Shown here: one piece after another, positions 48,953 through 60,300 of the stretch
Position numbering within the stretch: position 1 is the first letter of the stretch
Layout of the letters: each line of letters opens with the position of its first letter
Source: Arabidopsis thaliana
Lineage: Eukaryota > Streptophyta > Magnoliopsida > Brassicales > Brassicaceae
Direction of reading: 5' to 3'
Assembly (NCBI RefSeq): GCF_000001735.4
Contig: NC_003076.8
Location: 13,891,835 to 13,955,834, forward strand
Length of the DNA: 64,000 bases
Notes under the pieces: model-generated
Seen by the model: the letters and a program-made list of their open reading frames with translations, nothing else
Database searches by the model: none
Told to the model about the DNA's origin: nothing
Made by a program: the position numbers and the translations under genes

Positions 48953-50330
48953 GAGACGAGAGGGGTTATAAGAGGAACAGGGGAAGAAGAAGAAGCGGAG
49001 AGAGGAGAAAGAATGGTGGGGGAGAGAGGAAACAAAGGACAAAAAGTGTAGATAAAGACATACTTCTCCGAGGTGGGGGACCCAGGTTGTGAAGGTATGT
49101 TTTTTTCCTATTTTTATTTTCTTTTGTCAAGATTTGTTATTATTTGTTTTTGTTTATTCTTAATAGATGCAGATTTGTTTGTGAAATAGCTTCAATTTTA
49201 TATTTTTTAGGAAAAGTATTGGTTCAGTATGGTGACATATTTCAAAATTTCTTTCTTTTGATATGCAGATTTTGAATTATAATGGCAATATAACAGCTAT
49301 ATTATTATAAATCACTAGATTTATATTTTGACGATTTTTTATATTTAAAATAGTGTTATATATCATTAAGAATTCAACAATATATTTGCTAAGTTTATTT
49401 CCTTCCGCGAACATTAGTAAATTTTTTGTATATGGTAAACTATTGGCTAAACACAAATATTTGTAGATCGATCCATTTTAAAAATGAGAAATAAAATAAT
49501 ATGTATACGCAAAAAATTTGTCAGAGAGATCAAACTCGTAGCACCAAATCTCGACTTTCATACCAGTAGTAAAAACTTTTAAAGCATAGTTTAACATATT
49601 TTTTTTTCCCAACATACTATTGTCATTATAAGTAAATAATTTTTGGAAATCTGGTTAAGCATATTCTTATCATTACAATCCTCAAACCTAGAATTCGCCA
49701 TATTCTGTCATCACAAAACTTAACCCTACTTTTTCTCATATTGCAGCTATCACGATCCTCAAAACCACGGTTCATCGTGAACTTTAGTCCAAACTCATCA
49801 CAAACCAACACATGAGCATGCGATGCTTTTAAGTTTATTCCTCAATCTAAATATAGAAATATTTACATTTTCTGAAAATTATTCATATATATAGTGCTTT
49901 TATATAATTACAATTAACATTTTTGATTAGTATTTTTTAGTTAAAACATTTTTATTCTTTTTTAATTAAAAATAATTAACGAAATAATGATGAATCACGT
50001 TATTAAGAGAGAAAAAAAAATAAAGCCACATTATTAACGTCACTAAGAGGAACATTTTGGTTTTCCTCCCAGACATTGTTCATCTTGGGAAAAAAAAATG
50101 TCTTCTCTTTTACTAGGTGTTTATCCGAAAACGAAGAAAACCTATTTCTCGTGGCTATTCTCTCTTTCTCTCGTCTCTTCCGCCCGAAACTTTTAACGTC
50201 GTTGTCATCGAGTCACATTTCGTCTCAACTCAACTTGTTTCGATATGTGTCAAATCTTTATTTCGATTTTTCCGACAATAATCAGACATCTAAGTTCAAT
50301 AGCAAGTGATTCCCATGATTAAAACCATTT
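48953..50330. other. SAP promoter and intergenic DNA
   Basis: The GA-rich stretch 48953-49060 is probably SAP 5' UTR. No further gene is recognised. The short frames 49626-49811 and 50076-50309 have no support. Confidence 0.4.
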
Positions 50331-50378
50331 TCTAAAACCACTGTTATGATATTGATGGTTTTTATCGACGCTTATTAC

Positions 50379-50700
50379 GGCTGATTTTTGCCGTCGATTT
50401 ACATATGGTGGCTGATTTGTTATTTCTATTCGATTTGATGGCTGAGTTATTGTATGCTTTAGGACTGATTTATGATTTATTAATGCATATGTGGTTGAGT
50501 TTGTTTTGTGTTGTGGCTTGGTTACTGTATGTTTTATGACTGATTTATGATTTATCAATGCATATGTGGCTAGGTTTGTTTTATGTTGTGGATGAGTTAT
50601 TGTATGTTTGACTGAGTTATGATTTATCAATGCATCTGTGGCTAAATTTGTTTTATGTTGTGGCTGAGTTAATGTATGGTTATGGCTGATTTATGGTTTA
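50379..50700 (+). repeat. Motif array 1: GGCTGA(G/T)TTATG variants
   Basis: At least ten variants of (T)GGCTGA[G/T]TTATG, partly arranged in ~70-bp larger units that also contain GATTTATCAATGCATATGTGG. It ends right before the ATG of the DUF1985 segment. Confidence 0.85.
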
Positions 50701-50704
50701 TTAG

Positions 50705-51237
50705 ATGGCTAAGGTTATTTCTGAAGAACAAGCAAAGGATTACCCTCTAAGAATTTACGCAGAAGGAGAGTCTAATCTAGAGAATAAACTCATTAATCAC
50801 AATATCAAGATGACATATTTCTATGGGATTTAGAGAATTAGTATGATAAGATGTGTGGGATCAAATGAAGGAGGCACCTATTGGAATAATTACTAAGTTA
50901 TCGAATAGTCAATTCGTGTGGTCTCGTAAGACTGTACATTTTCTATTAAGTAGACAGTTAATAATACTTTTGAAGGAGATTTGGTGTCTCGTTGGTTAAT
51001 GCTATAAAGATGTTGAGGCCTATTGGAAAGTCGTACACCATCAGTGGTATGGTTTTCATGTTACAGGCTTGGGCATATGATTCAGTCAAATGCTTTGGAG
51101 AGCGATATAGGAACGTAGTCAATAAGGATGAAATATCGTTGCTTAGATGGGGTGGAAACCGTACACGTACAACAATGGAATTTGATGTAGGTCAAATTGC
51201 TCTAAGTTTACTCCCTCAAATAAGAGATCGTCGTTAG
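50705..51237 (+). pseudogene. DUF1985 domain segment
   Basis: The ATG at 50705 begins MAKVISEEQAKDYPLRIYAE, followed by GESNLENKLINHNIKMTYF, then a stop at 50831-50833. The reading resumes out of frame and becomes clear again at 50992-51237 (NAIKMLRPIGKSYTISGMVF, LQAWAYDSVKCFGER). These match DUF1985, the domain of ULP-like MULE genes and of VANC-type proteins, near its end. The central part is eroded and the downstream coding part is displaced by inserted LTR sequence. Confidence 0.7.
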
Positions 51238-52043
51238 TACTTAAGGGTAAAATTCCACAAAACTCTTTTGTTCACACAATAGGCTAAAGTATCAAAATCA
51301 AGCTAGATAGATGATAAGAAAATAAAAAGAAAGCAAGTAAGTAGATAGTGGATTGTGAAGTTGTAAGACAAGATAATAAAAACGTTAGGTTTAGGGTATT
51401 CTCAGGAAATAGATGATAAGAGATATAGAAATAGCTAGGATGTTATCGAATCGTTCTTAAACTCAAACCCTAATTACAGAATAAGCGGTGGTTCGCCGTG
51501 CTACTCAATATGCCTAGGGCTAAAGATTCCCAGCGGTCGCTTGGCAAATCCCTATATTAAGACATGCATGATAAACGAGTTTGATAAGTTCACCTAAATA
51601 GATAGGCCGATTCTTATTTCACATCTATAAACTTGGCTCATCAAATAGTATTTCTGGTAACATATACCTTTTTGGGCATACCTATTATTTAAGATTAAGT
51701 TCTAATTAGTTACTCTAGAACTAGCATTAAGAATAACCAAAGATGAAAAATCCTACATATATCCTAGCAGGTGAACAATCTACTAAATCATCTAAATCCC
51801 TAATGAGAAACCCTAACCCTAACAAGTAGACTACTCATACATGATGGATGAAACAAACAACATTTATGAATGAGAAAGCATAAACAAAATCAATAAGAAG
51901 AAAGAGTTAGAAAATATCTCTTCGGTATTATTGAAATCTCTGATAAAACTCAGAAAAATGAATCCAATGTATAAATAGCTTATAAAATGCTTTAGAACAA
52001 GTTAGGTGGCTAAAAACTTGTTAGGTCACAACAATGACCTTAA

Positions 52044-52046
<3 letters not shown>

Positions 52047-52078
<32 letters not shown>
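52047..52078. repeat. (TA)n microsatellite
   Basis: TA dinucleotide run of 32 bases within the LTR-like remnant. Confidence 0.9.
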
Positions 52079-52079
<1 letters not shown>

Positions 52080-52116
52080 CCTAAAAACGTGTAGGTTACA
52101 TTATTAGGGCGCAACT

Positions 52117-52152
52117 GGTGTCGATCGACACCAAGAGTGTGTCGATCGACAC
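52117..52152. repeat. Two closely spaced perfect palindromes
   Basis: GGTGTCGATCGACACC (52117-52132) and GTGTCGATCGACAC (52139-52152) share the 14-base perfect core and are separated by six bases. Confidence 0.9.
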
Positions 52153-52311
52153 TCTCGACTTGATCTGAAACTAAATTCGTCATTTGGCTTAGTTTCTTTA
52201 GCATTTGCTCCAAATTGTCTCCTTAACTCCATTCTTGTCCCAATCCAAAGAATACCTTAAAAGACTCTAAAAGGACTCTAAAACCTATATTTAAATCATA
52301 GTTAATGTTGG

Positions 52312-52804
52312 TGTCGGATCCCGCATCATGGGCTCGGATCCGGCCAAAGATTGCTACGTGGGTAAAAGAAGCCCATAAGAGAAAGGCCCATAAACGTCCT
52401 CGAGGTGAGAGTATGGATGAGGTGTTGAGTTGCGAAGTGAATACATCATCGAAGTCAAGACTACCCGGATTGAAGAGGCCGAATGGGCCGAAAGGTGAAG
52501 TCAAGAAAAGCTCGGAGTGGATTCAAGTTCCAACGTTCAAATAGTTAATTCGAAGGCTAGAAACGGACACATTTAAGATAGAATGATTGTGAGTAAATAG
52601 GTATTAAATGTATTCTTTGGGTATAAATTGTGGGTCAAAGACCATGTAAAGACAGACGCATTTCTTGGTGCAAATTAGCTATACACACTCTTTTACAATA
52701 CTCATAGTTTTCTCTATAGTCACTTGTCTATTTTCTAGTATATTTGTCCTCAAGAATAATCCTTCCCACTAAATAAATAAATACTTGAGTGTGCGAATCC
52801 GACA
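52312..52804 (+). mobile_element. Probable solo LTR, 493 bp
   Basis: It starts TGTCGGATCC and ends AATCCGACA, so the ends are short inverted repeats beginning TG and ending CA. The interior has LTR-like order: a GC-richer promoter part, a TATAAAT-like box near 52622, then an AT-rich R/U5-like part ending CGAATCCGACA. No internal coding region or partner LTR is nearby, and the flanking five bases (GTTGG, TCCAC) do not match, so it is old or rearranged. Confidence 0.6.
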
Positions 52805-52883
52805 TCCACAGTTAAAAACAGTAAAAATAGGGTTATATCAGAATCGACCATTGCTAAAGATATCTAAGTGCATGGTGAGATAA

Positions 52884-53130
52884 GGTTTTGGCTGTGTTGT
52901 GATAGTTACTGATTGAGTTATGATTTGAAATGGCTGATTTATGGTTTGTGATGGCTGATTTATATTTTATGATGGATGATTTATGGTTTGTGATGGCTAA
53001 GTTATATTAGTGATGGTTTAGTTTTGATTTATTGATATTTGAGTTATATTTTAGTGATGGCTTAGTTATGGTTTAGTGATGGTTGAGTTATGGTTTAGTG
53101 ATGTCTAAGTTATAATTATTGATGATAGAG
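52884..53130 (+). repeat. Motif array 2
   Basis: About ten further variants of TGATGGCT[G/A]A[G/T]TTATGGTTT, spaced roughly 20 bases apart, in the non-coding gap before the ORF at 53165. Confidence 0.85.
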
Positions 53131-53164
53131 TTTAAACTAACTAATGTGTTTTATTTTGTTATAG

Positions 53165-54912
53165 TTGCGTGTGAGTAAAATGGTTATGAAGGATGATGTA
53201 AGAGAGTTATTTCATACGTGGCCAAATCAAGTAGAAGACCCAACACTTGATCACTTGATCGAAAACATACATGAGAATAAGTTTGTTAAAGGTTATAGGG
53301 ATGTGAAGAGAAATGAGAAGAAGAACAAACATGTAAATGGTAAAGTAGCGGTTGAGTCTGAATCTCACGCAAAGAAGCAGAAAGTCTCCCACAGTGAGGG
53401 TGGTGAATATTATGAAGGACATGCACAAAGGAAGAAGAAGAAAGAAAGAAGCAAAGGTAGTGATTTGTGAACAAAAGTGAGGCTGGTGAATCTGGTGAAG
53501 GAGATGCACAAAAGATGAAGAAGAAGAAGAAAGAAGCTAAGGTAAGTTATATGGTCTATGGTGAGTTTATATTTTATGTAATGTTTGGCTAGCTTGTTAG
53601 TGTTTGTTTTTTTGTATGTATTGCATGGTGTTAGTGAGGAGGATGATGTTCTCGAAGATGTGTTGGTTAGAGCAGTCGTGGATATGGTGTCCAAATTAAC
53701 TTCAAGTTTTAACACTGTTGATACAAGCATTAGAGAAATGTCTTCAAATCTAGAGAAGGTGATTGGAGATAGAGTGGAAGCGAAGATGGATGCAAAGTTG
53801 GAAAGCGGATTTGGATATATTGATAGTGAGTTCAAACAGAAGAAAGAGCATTTGAATGTCATGGCCATGGGGGTAGAGCAAACTGACCAAAAAGCTAATG
53901 ATTACGAGAACTCAGAATTCAAAATTACAGATCTACTCAGTATTTAGAAGCAGCGAGATCAGCTACTATGACAACAACAACAACAAAAAACACCAAAAGG
54001 TTCAAGAAAACCTCGACAAAACTACTATGTTACTAGTCCTCCTCATGTAAGCTAATAGTGCAACACATATGTTTGAATTATAAATACATTGCGGCTGATT
54101 AATAATTTTCTTATTTACTTACGGCTGAGTTATCATTATCTTATGACTGAGTTATCATAATGTTTATACAGGCGAAGGATATTGTCGATGTAGTAGAGAA
54201 GGATAATGGTATTGATGAGGTCAATAAGAATATGGATAAAAAATTTGTGAAGGCCATTGATGGGGTCAATAAGAATATGGATAAAGAATTTGTTAAGGCC
54301 ATTGATGAAAAACGATGGTGATATTGGTTTCATTGAGAAGTCTCTTGGTTATAGGAAATTACGCCCTACGACGAGGAGAAATAACAAAGAGAATGAAGAG
54401 GTAAAGAAGAAATCCGTCAAAGAGCAAATCATCAAAGAGCCAACCGTGAAAGGTAAGAGAGGTAGAAAACCTGTAGAGGCGAAAAAGTTGACCATATAAC
54501 TACATCCTGCTCTTGTTATTAATGAGAAGGGAGAAGCTGATGAAACAAAATTACCTGCTCTTAATGTGAAGAGAGAGTGTTGTTGTCTCCAAAAAAGCTG
54601 AGGAAGTCACTGACAATGATGGTTAGAAGGAAGGTGACAGTGACGTATGAGATGTCACATACCAGTTTATCGGTGAAAACGGAAGCACGTTCCCTGAGTC
54701 TGATGATGATGAGGATTGATATAATCGAAGCTTTAAAGACGCAGAGTATTAAGCTGTCTACGGATGGTAGTGCATTGAATCCACTCTTTAATCTCTCAAC
54801 ACGGGTTTTTCCTAATACTGGAGACAACAGACTGAAGTGCATGAGGAAGAATTGTGTGCCTTCAGCTGGAATATATGATCCTCTATCACCGGCTGATACA
54901 GCCAAATTGTAG
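53165..54912 (+). pseudogene. Middle segments of the Ulp1-type MULE gene
   Basis: Three readable parts. 53165-53470 encodes DDVRELFHTWPNQVEDPTLD and a Lys-rich tail. 53631-53947 encodes an acidic, coiled-coil-like region (VSEEDDVLEDVLVRAVVDMV, SSNLEKVIGDRVEAKMDAKL). 54577-54912 ends with CVPSAGIYDPLSPADTAKL. A short direct repeat (VNKNMDK..FVKAIDG type, 54216-54310) lies between. Frames are broken repeatedly. These charged linker regions are typical of the family and lie between DUF1985 and the protease domain. Confidence 0.6.
54090..54160 (+). repeat. Motif array 3
   Basis: Three copies (GCGGCTGATTAAT, ACGGCTGAGTTATC, ATGACTGAGTTATC) in a short non-coding gap between coding segments. Confidence 0.75.
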
Positions 54913-55020
54913 AAACTTAAGGATTACTTATCCCCATTCTAGTATGACCCTTTATACCTTATTAAGTTGTTAATTACAACTTGTTAACATTATTTCTGTA
55001 TATTAACTTGTGTTTATTTG

Positions 55021-55930
55021 TTAGGAATCTCCCATTGGGCAGGGCAACAAACGATGTTGATTTCTACAGGGTTATCATCTCCGAAAGAAAGCACTGACCA
55101 ACCAGAGAATATGGATGGTTGTTCGATAGTGTAAGTATTACATTAGCAGAGTTATTAGTGTGTTTTGTCAGAGTTTTACTACATTATGGCTGAGTTATTG
55201 GTGTGTTATGCTACATTATGGCTGAGTTATTAGTGTGTTTTGTCTAAGTTATGTTATATTGTGTCTGGGTTATTATTTTGTTTTGTCTGAGTTTTTTTTT
55301 TGTACAACATGTGGCTGCGTTATATAGAGTCCTCAGGAATAGGTACAAGCGAAATCTCTGCCCATTCCACAACAAACGCATTGCATTTCTAGACACGTGA
55401 TTCGTGTCTTTTTGGGTTAGAGAGTATGTACAGTGCAAAATATAAAAGAAGATGTTTAAATTCAAAGACACCCCGTATGAAAAGATAGTTAATGGTTTGC
55501 TTCCAGATAATCAACAGACAAATATGAAGTGAATAGAAGATGTGAATCACTTGTATTTGATTCCCCAAACCAGAGGCGATCACTAGGTGGCACTACACAT
55601 GGACCAGATTAAGGGGCACATTGATTGCTATGATATCATTGTGGGATAAGTTACAAGAAACTGAATAGAATTGATTAGAATGTTGTAGGCCGTTTACGAG
55701 AATGATTCCAGCAATGATGAACGTGCTAATTCCTACTACAATCGGTGAACATAGGTTTGAGCAGTTTACATTCAAAAGGAGTAGTGTCTCCAGGGTCCCT
55801 CAAAACGTACAAGTTGGAGCTGCGGCGTGTACTCGTGTTAATTTTTTGAATGTCTAACGCTTGGTATAACTTTCAATGACATATGTGATTTCAACCTATA
55901 CAGGTTAAGATGGCAGCATATATCTACAAT
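55021..55930 (+). pseudogene. Ulp1/C48 cysteine-protease-like domain, inactivated
   Basis: In shifting frames one reads RATNDVDFYRVIISERKH and YGWLFDS (55030-55130), then after a motif array NLCPFHNKRIAFLDT (from about 55350), FKDTPYEKIVNGLLPDNQQT, VNHLYLIPQTRGDH, VALHMDQIKGHIDCYD, and a GA/CGVYS-like segment around 55815. The His of the catalytic triad is present (GDH), but the following conserved Trp codon is replaced by a stop (55594-55596). The Cys segment is out of frame. Members of this family are SUMO-protease-like; this copy cannot be active. Confidence 0.7.
55141..55325 (+). repeat. Motif array 4
   Basis: About eight variants of TGGCTGAGTTATT[A/G]GTGTGTTTTG, spaced 20-30 bases, in the gap that splits the protease-like coding region. 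Confidence 0.85.
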
Positions 55931-55965
55931 AAGGCACCTAATCTGCTTGGACAGTTTAGGATTTT

Positions 55966-56500
55966 GACTTGGGATAATTATATTAACTTTTGAATCGTAT
56001 TTTTTTCAACAATCCATAAGACCAATGAATTTTGTTTTCTTTATAATGGTTTGATTTCAAACTAATTTTCATATCTTGGCATTTTCAGATAATTAAATTG
56101 GAATTTTACATTACAATTATTCTTCTCATAGAATCAAAATGATAAATCTATATTAAATATGTTACTATATTCCAAACTTTTTTGGTTTAGTTTTATGGAC
56201 TTACTATATTGTGCATAACTCAAATTAAATTAAGACATTTTCACTTGGGATCACTATATTAATTTTTGAACCGTATTTTTTTCAACAAACTATAAGGCCA
56301 ATGAATTTTGTTTTCTTGTAATGGTTTGATTTTAAACTAATTTTCATATCTTGGCCTTTTTAGATAATTTTATATTAGAACTATTCTTCTCATAAAATCC
56401 AAATGATAAATCTAAATTAAATATATTGCAAATCTTCCGAACTTTTGTTTGGTTTAGTTTTATAGACTTGCTATATTATGCATAACTCAAATTACATTTA
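55966..56500. repeat. Two-copy tandem repeat, unit about 270 bp
   Basis: Unit 1 (55966-56241) and unit 2 (56243-56500) share ACTTGGGAT, CGTATTTTTTTCAACAA, AATGAATTTTGTTTTC, ACTAATTTTCATATCTTGGC, GGTTTAGTTTTAT and GCATAACTCAAATTA in the same order. It lies just downstream of the protease-like end. Confidence 0.85.
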
Positions 56501-57096
56501 AAAACTCCATTTGTCAAACATTAGGTTTTAACAAATACCTCCATAATCCCCATGTGGCTTTCTAGTACAATTATTTGTCAAACCTACGATCTATCTTCAT
56601 TTTAGAATTTCTGAGATTTCTCTCACAGCCTATAAATCAAGTACAACATTAGGTTTATAGCATGATCTCCAACATTAAGAATAATCAAGTTTTTACCATT
56701 TGTTGTTATTTCCAACTTAACATGATCAAAACTAAATGCGTGGAGTCTTTATGTCCTCGACATAACATTATGTAAATACTTTTTGACTAAAAATAGTACC
56801 ATTCACCCTTCTAACTCTATGTCAATTTGACTACAAAAACATTTTGACAAAAAAATGAACGATTACAAATTACACTGATGGAAAATATACTTAGTCGAAT
56901 AACCACCAACGGTTGAATGTAAATGTGGAGTTCCAATTATTAATCATTTTTTTCGGCACTCAATTCACGAATGTGAATCACCACTAACGCATCTAGGAAT
57001 ATATATAGTAAGGTATACAACTTATTTTTTAATCAAAACAAAAAAATATTTGTAGATTTTTGGGACCTTTGGTTTTCCTTAAAATAGATAAGGGAA
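56501..57096. other. AT-rich spacer upstream of the Copia element
   Basis: No gene recognised. The last five bases (GGGAA, 57092-57096) are the Copia target-site duplication. Confidence 0.4.
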
Positions 57097-57275
57097 TATT
57101 GGAGGATAGATATGAATCTATATGAATTAGAATTTAAGGTCTTAAATCCCTTTGTGATAAGGTTTGGGATACCTATATTTTAGGATCTGTGTTTATCTCC
57201 TGTGGAAACTCTCTTGTATAAATACGAACGTGAGTTCATCAATAAAAGCAAGTCACTTTGATAACCAATTCTACA
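57097..57275 (+). repeat. Copia 5' LTR
   Basis: 179 bp, ending TTCTACA. It contains TATAAATA (57217-57224) and AATAAA (57241-57246), the expected promoter and polyadenylation signals. By hand count it differs from the 3' LTR at about five bases and two short indels. Confidence 0.95.
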
Positions 57276-57289
57276 TGGTATCAAAGAGC
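57276..57289 (+). other. tRNA primer-binding site
   Basis: TGGTATCAAAGAGC immediately after the 5' LTR, matching the initiator tRNA-Met type with one inserted base. Confidence 0.85.
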
Positions 57290-57393
57290 TGAGATCATCA
57301 AAATCATCTTCAAAAATTTTGTGTTCTTAAGTTAAGAATTCTTAAATTGTTTCCTTTCTCTGTTGAGTTGATAGTCTTGTGTGTCAAGTAACA

Positions 57394-60300
57394 ATGACAA
57401 ACCCAACGTCTGGTGATGGATCTTTGTCAACCATGTCGAGTTCTATCGGAAAACAACCAGAGGTGGTGACGTCGGCGGTGACAGTGTCACCGTTCACTCT
57501 TTCTAGCTCCGATAATCCGGGGGCTATGATTCCATCGGTCATGTTGACTGGTGACAACTACAATTCTTGGTCGACAGAGATGCTAAACGCTCTTCAAGCC
57601 AAACGAAAGACGGGTATCATTAACGGTGCAATACGTAAACCACCTGCTGATGATCAAAATTTCGAAAATTGGACAGCGGTGAATTCTATGATAGTTGGAT
57701 GGATCCGAGCTTCCATCGAACCAAAGGTGAAATCCACCGTGACTTTCATCTCAGATGCTCATCAATTGTGGATTGATTTGAAGCAAAGATTTTCTGTGGG
57801 CAACAAAGTGCGTATTCATCAACTCATAGCACAGCTCGCGACATGCCGTCAAGATGGACAATCTGTTTTAGATTACTATGGACGGTTGAGTTCGTTGTGG
57901 GAAGAATACCAAATTTACAAACCCATCACTACGTGTACGTGTGGTTTGTGCACTTGTGGTGCCACATGACAACCATCCAAAGAACGAGAAGAAGAGAAGA
58001 TTCATCAATTTGTGTTGGGACTTGATGAATCTAGGTTTGGAGGAGTTAGTACCAATATCATATCTATGGATCCTCTTCCAACTCTTGGTGAAGTATATTC
58101 GAGAATCATAAGAGAGGAGCATTCTTCTCGCAACAACGAGCAACATCGAGAGTCAGTTGGTCTGTTTACTCGACATGACCAGTCTGCTTCAGATGTCGCT
58201 GCCTACTTTGGGAAATCAGATGTGACTGCTTTAAACAGACCTGAATCCTCAATCATCAAACCCCGAGATTGTAACGTGCTCTGTTCGCATTGTGGACGAG
58301 CTGGGCATGAAAAACAGGAGTGTTGGCAGATCGTGGGGTTTCCTGATTGGTGGAAGGAACGAGAACGTCTTCAAAAGGCTAGTGGTCGTGGAGGAGGAGG
58401 ACGAGGAGCAGGACGAGGAAGAGGACAAGCTTTTACAGCTCATGCCACAAGCTCACATTCCTCTGTTTTTCCTGACTTTACACCGGAACAAATAAAGGTT
58501 CTTCAACAAATGGTCACCGAAAAATCAAGCACCAATAACGTCGACAAGTTGTCGGGTAAGAGAGCTCTTGGTAATGTGATACTTGATACAGGGGCTTCTC
58601 ACCACATGACGGGAAACCTTTCTCTATAACATAACATCAAAAATATTTCGCCATGTTCGGTGGGATTCGCAGATGGAAGTAACACATTTGCCTTGAGTAT
58701 GGGAGTGTTCCCATTGTCTGACACGGTTTCGTTAACCGATGTCCTATACGTACCATCTTTAAATTGCACACTTATCTCAGTTGCTAAGTTCATAAAACAA
58801 ACCAAGTGTGTAGCTTTGTTTACTGAGACCTTGTGCGTTTTGCGGGACCAATTTTCGAAGACTTTGATTGGAAGCGGTGAAGAGCGTGATGGGGTTTACT
58901 ACTTTACGGATGTTGTTTCACCAAAGATACATAGCGTGGATGTTGTTTCTGACAAAGCGTTGTGGCATCGGCGATTGGGACATCCATCATTTTCTGTTCT
59001 TTCAACTTTGCCTATGTTTCTAGTTCTTCGAAATCTGCTACTCCAAGTCCTTGTGACATTTGTTTTAGAGCTAAGCAGACTAGAGAGGTTTTTCCAGAGA
59101 GTTTTAATAAAGCAAACGATTGTTTTTCTTTAATACATTGCGATGTTTGGGGGCCTTATCGGGTTCCATCTTCATGTGGAGCAGTTTACTTCTTGACTAT
59201 TGTTGACGATTATTCAAGAGCGATGTGGACATATCTGCTTCTTCAAAAGTCAGAGGTACGAAATGTGTTGACAAACTTCATTGCATATGCAGAGAAACAA
59301 TTTGGAAAAACAATAAAAATCGTTAGGAGTGACAACGGGACTGAATTTATGTGCCTCTCTTCTCACTTTAAGCAGCAGGGTATCATACATCAAACATCTT
59401 GTGTTGCGACGCCACAGCAGAATGGTAGAGTTGAGAGAAAACATCGCCACATTCTTAATGTTGCTAGGGCATTGTTGTTCCAAGCTAGCTTACCTATCAA
59501 GTTTTGGGGAGAAGCAATTCTTACTGCAGCATATCTCATCAATTGCACACCCTTTTCAGTTAACAATGGTCGTTCCCCATATGAAATTCTACACAACAGC
59601 AAGCCTCCCTACGATCAACTCCGAGTGTTTGGTTCAGCTTGTTATGTTCATCGTATGGCTCGAGACAAAGATAAATTTGGAGAAAGAAGTAGACTTTGCA
59701 TTTTTGTTGGTTATGCTTATGGAAAGAAGGGATGGAAGGTTTATGATTTGGAGAAAAATGAATTTTTCATATCTCGTGTTGTTATTTTCCGGGAAGATGT
59801 TTTTCCATATGCAGCTGGTGATGTTAATTATGTGCATGTTTCTTCAATACAAGTCATTCCTGATGAAGACTGGCTGGTACCTCCGTCTATAGTTGTAAGG
59901 GGGAGCTCAGAGTCTCAAATCGACTCTGTTCCAGCAACTCAAGCGGCTCCTCAAATCGACTCTGTTCCAGCAACTCAAGCGGCTCCTCAAATCGACTCTG
60001 TTCCAGCAACTTTAGCGGCTCCTCAAAACGACTCTGTTCCAGCAAGTCCGGTTTTGCTTGAAAAATCCACGAGTTCGTCTCCTGTTACAATTACACCACC
60101 AGCTTCTCCGAAAATAAGAACATCGTCTTCTTCACCAACACTAGCGCCACTTGTTGATGTTTTAAAACCTGCAGATTCGCCTCATCCTATTGTGGAATTG
60201 CGTCGAAGCAAACGAGAACGACAGGAATCTGTTAGACTCAAAGATTATGTGGCTCATAAAGTAGTATGTTCTTCAGAAACCCATCACGCTCTGCCCATCA

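Larger units (their letters stand above)
51238..52311 (-). mobile_element. LTR-retrotransposon remnant in minus orientation
   Basis: This block separates the DUF1985 segment from the next motif array. On the minus strand it has promoter-like organisation (TATTTATACA near 51970, then a T/C-rich leader) and no coding capacity. It contains two copies of the palindrome GTGTCGATCGACAC, which I associate with Gypsy-type LTRs of Brassicaceae. The borders are approximate, and assignment to a particular family is not possible by eye. Confidence 0.45.
50331..55990 (+). mobile_element. Decayed DUF1985/Ulp1-type gene of a MULE (KAONASHI/VANDAL kind)
   Basis: In plus orientation there are a DUF1985 region (50705-51237), a charged middle part (53165-54912) and an Ulp1/C48 protease-like end (55021-55930), the order seen in ULP-like genes carried by Arabidopsis Mutator-like elements. 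It is interrupted at 51240-52800 by LTR-type sequences. No MURA transposase and no long terminal inverted repeats are visible in the window, so assignment to a MULE rests on the gene family. The non-coding gaps between its coding segments share one motif (see the repeat entries). Confidence 0.75.
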
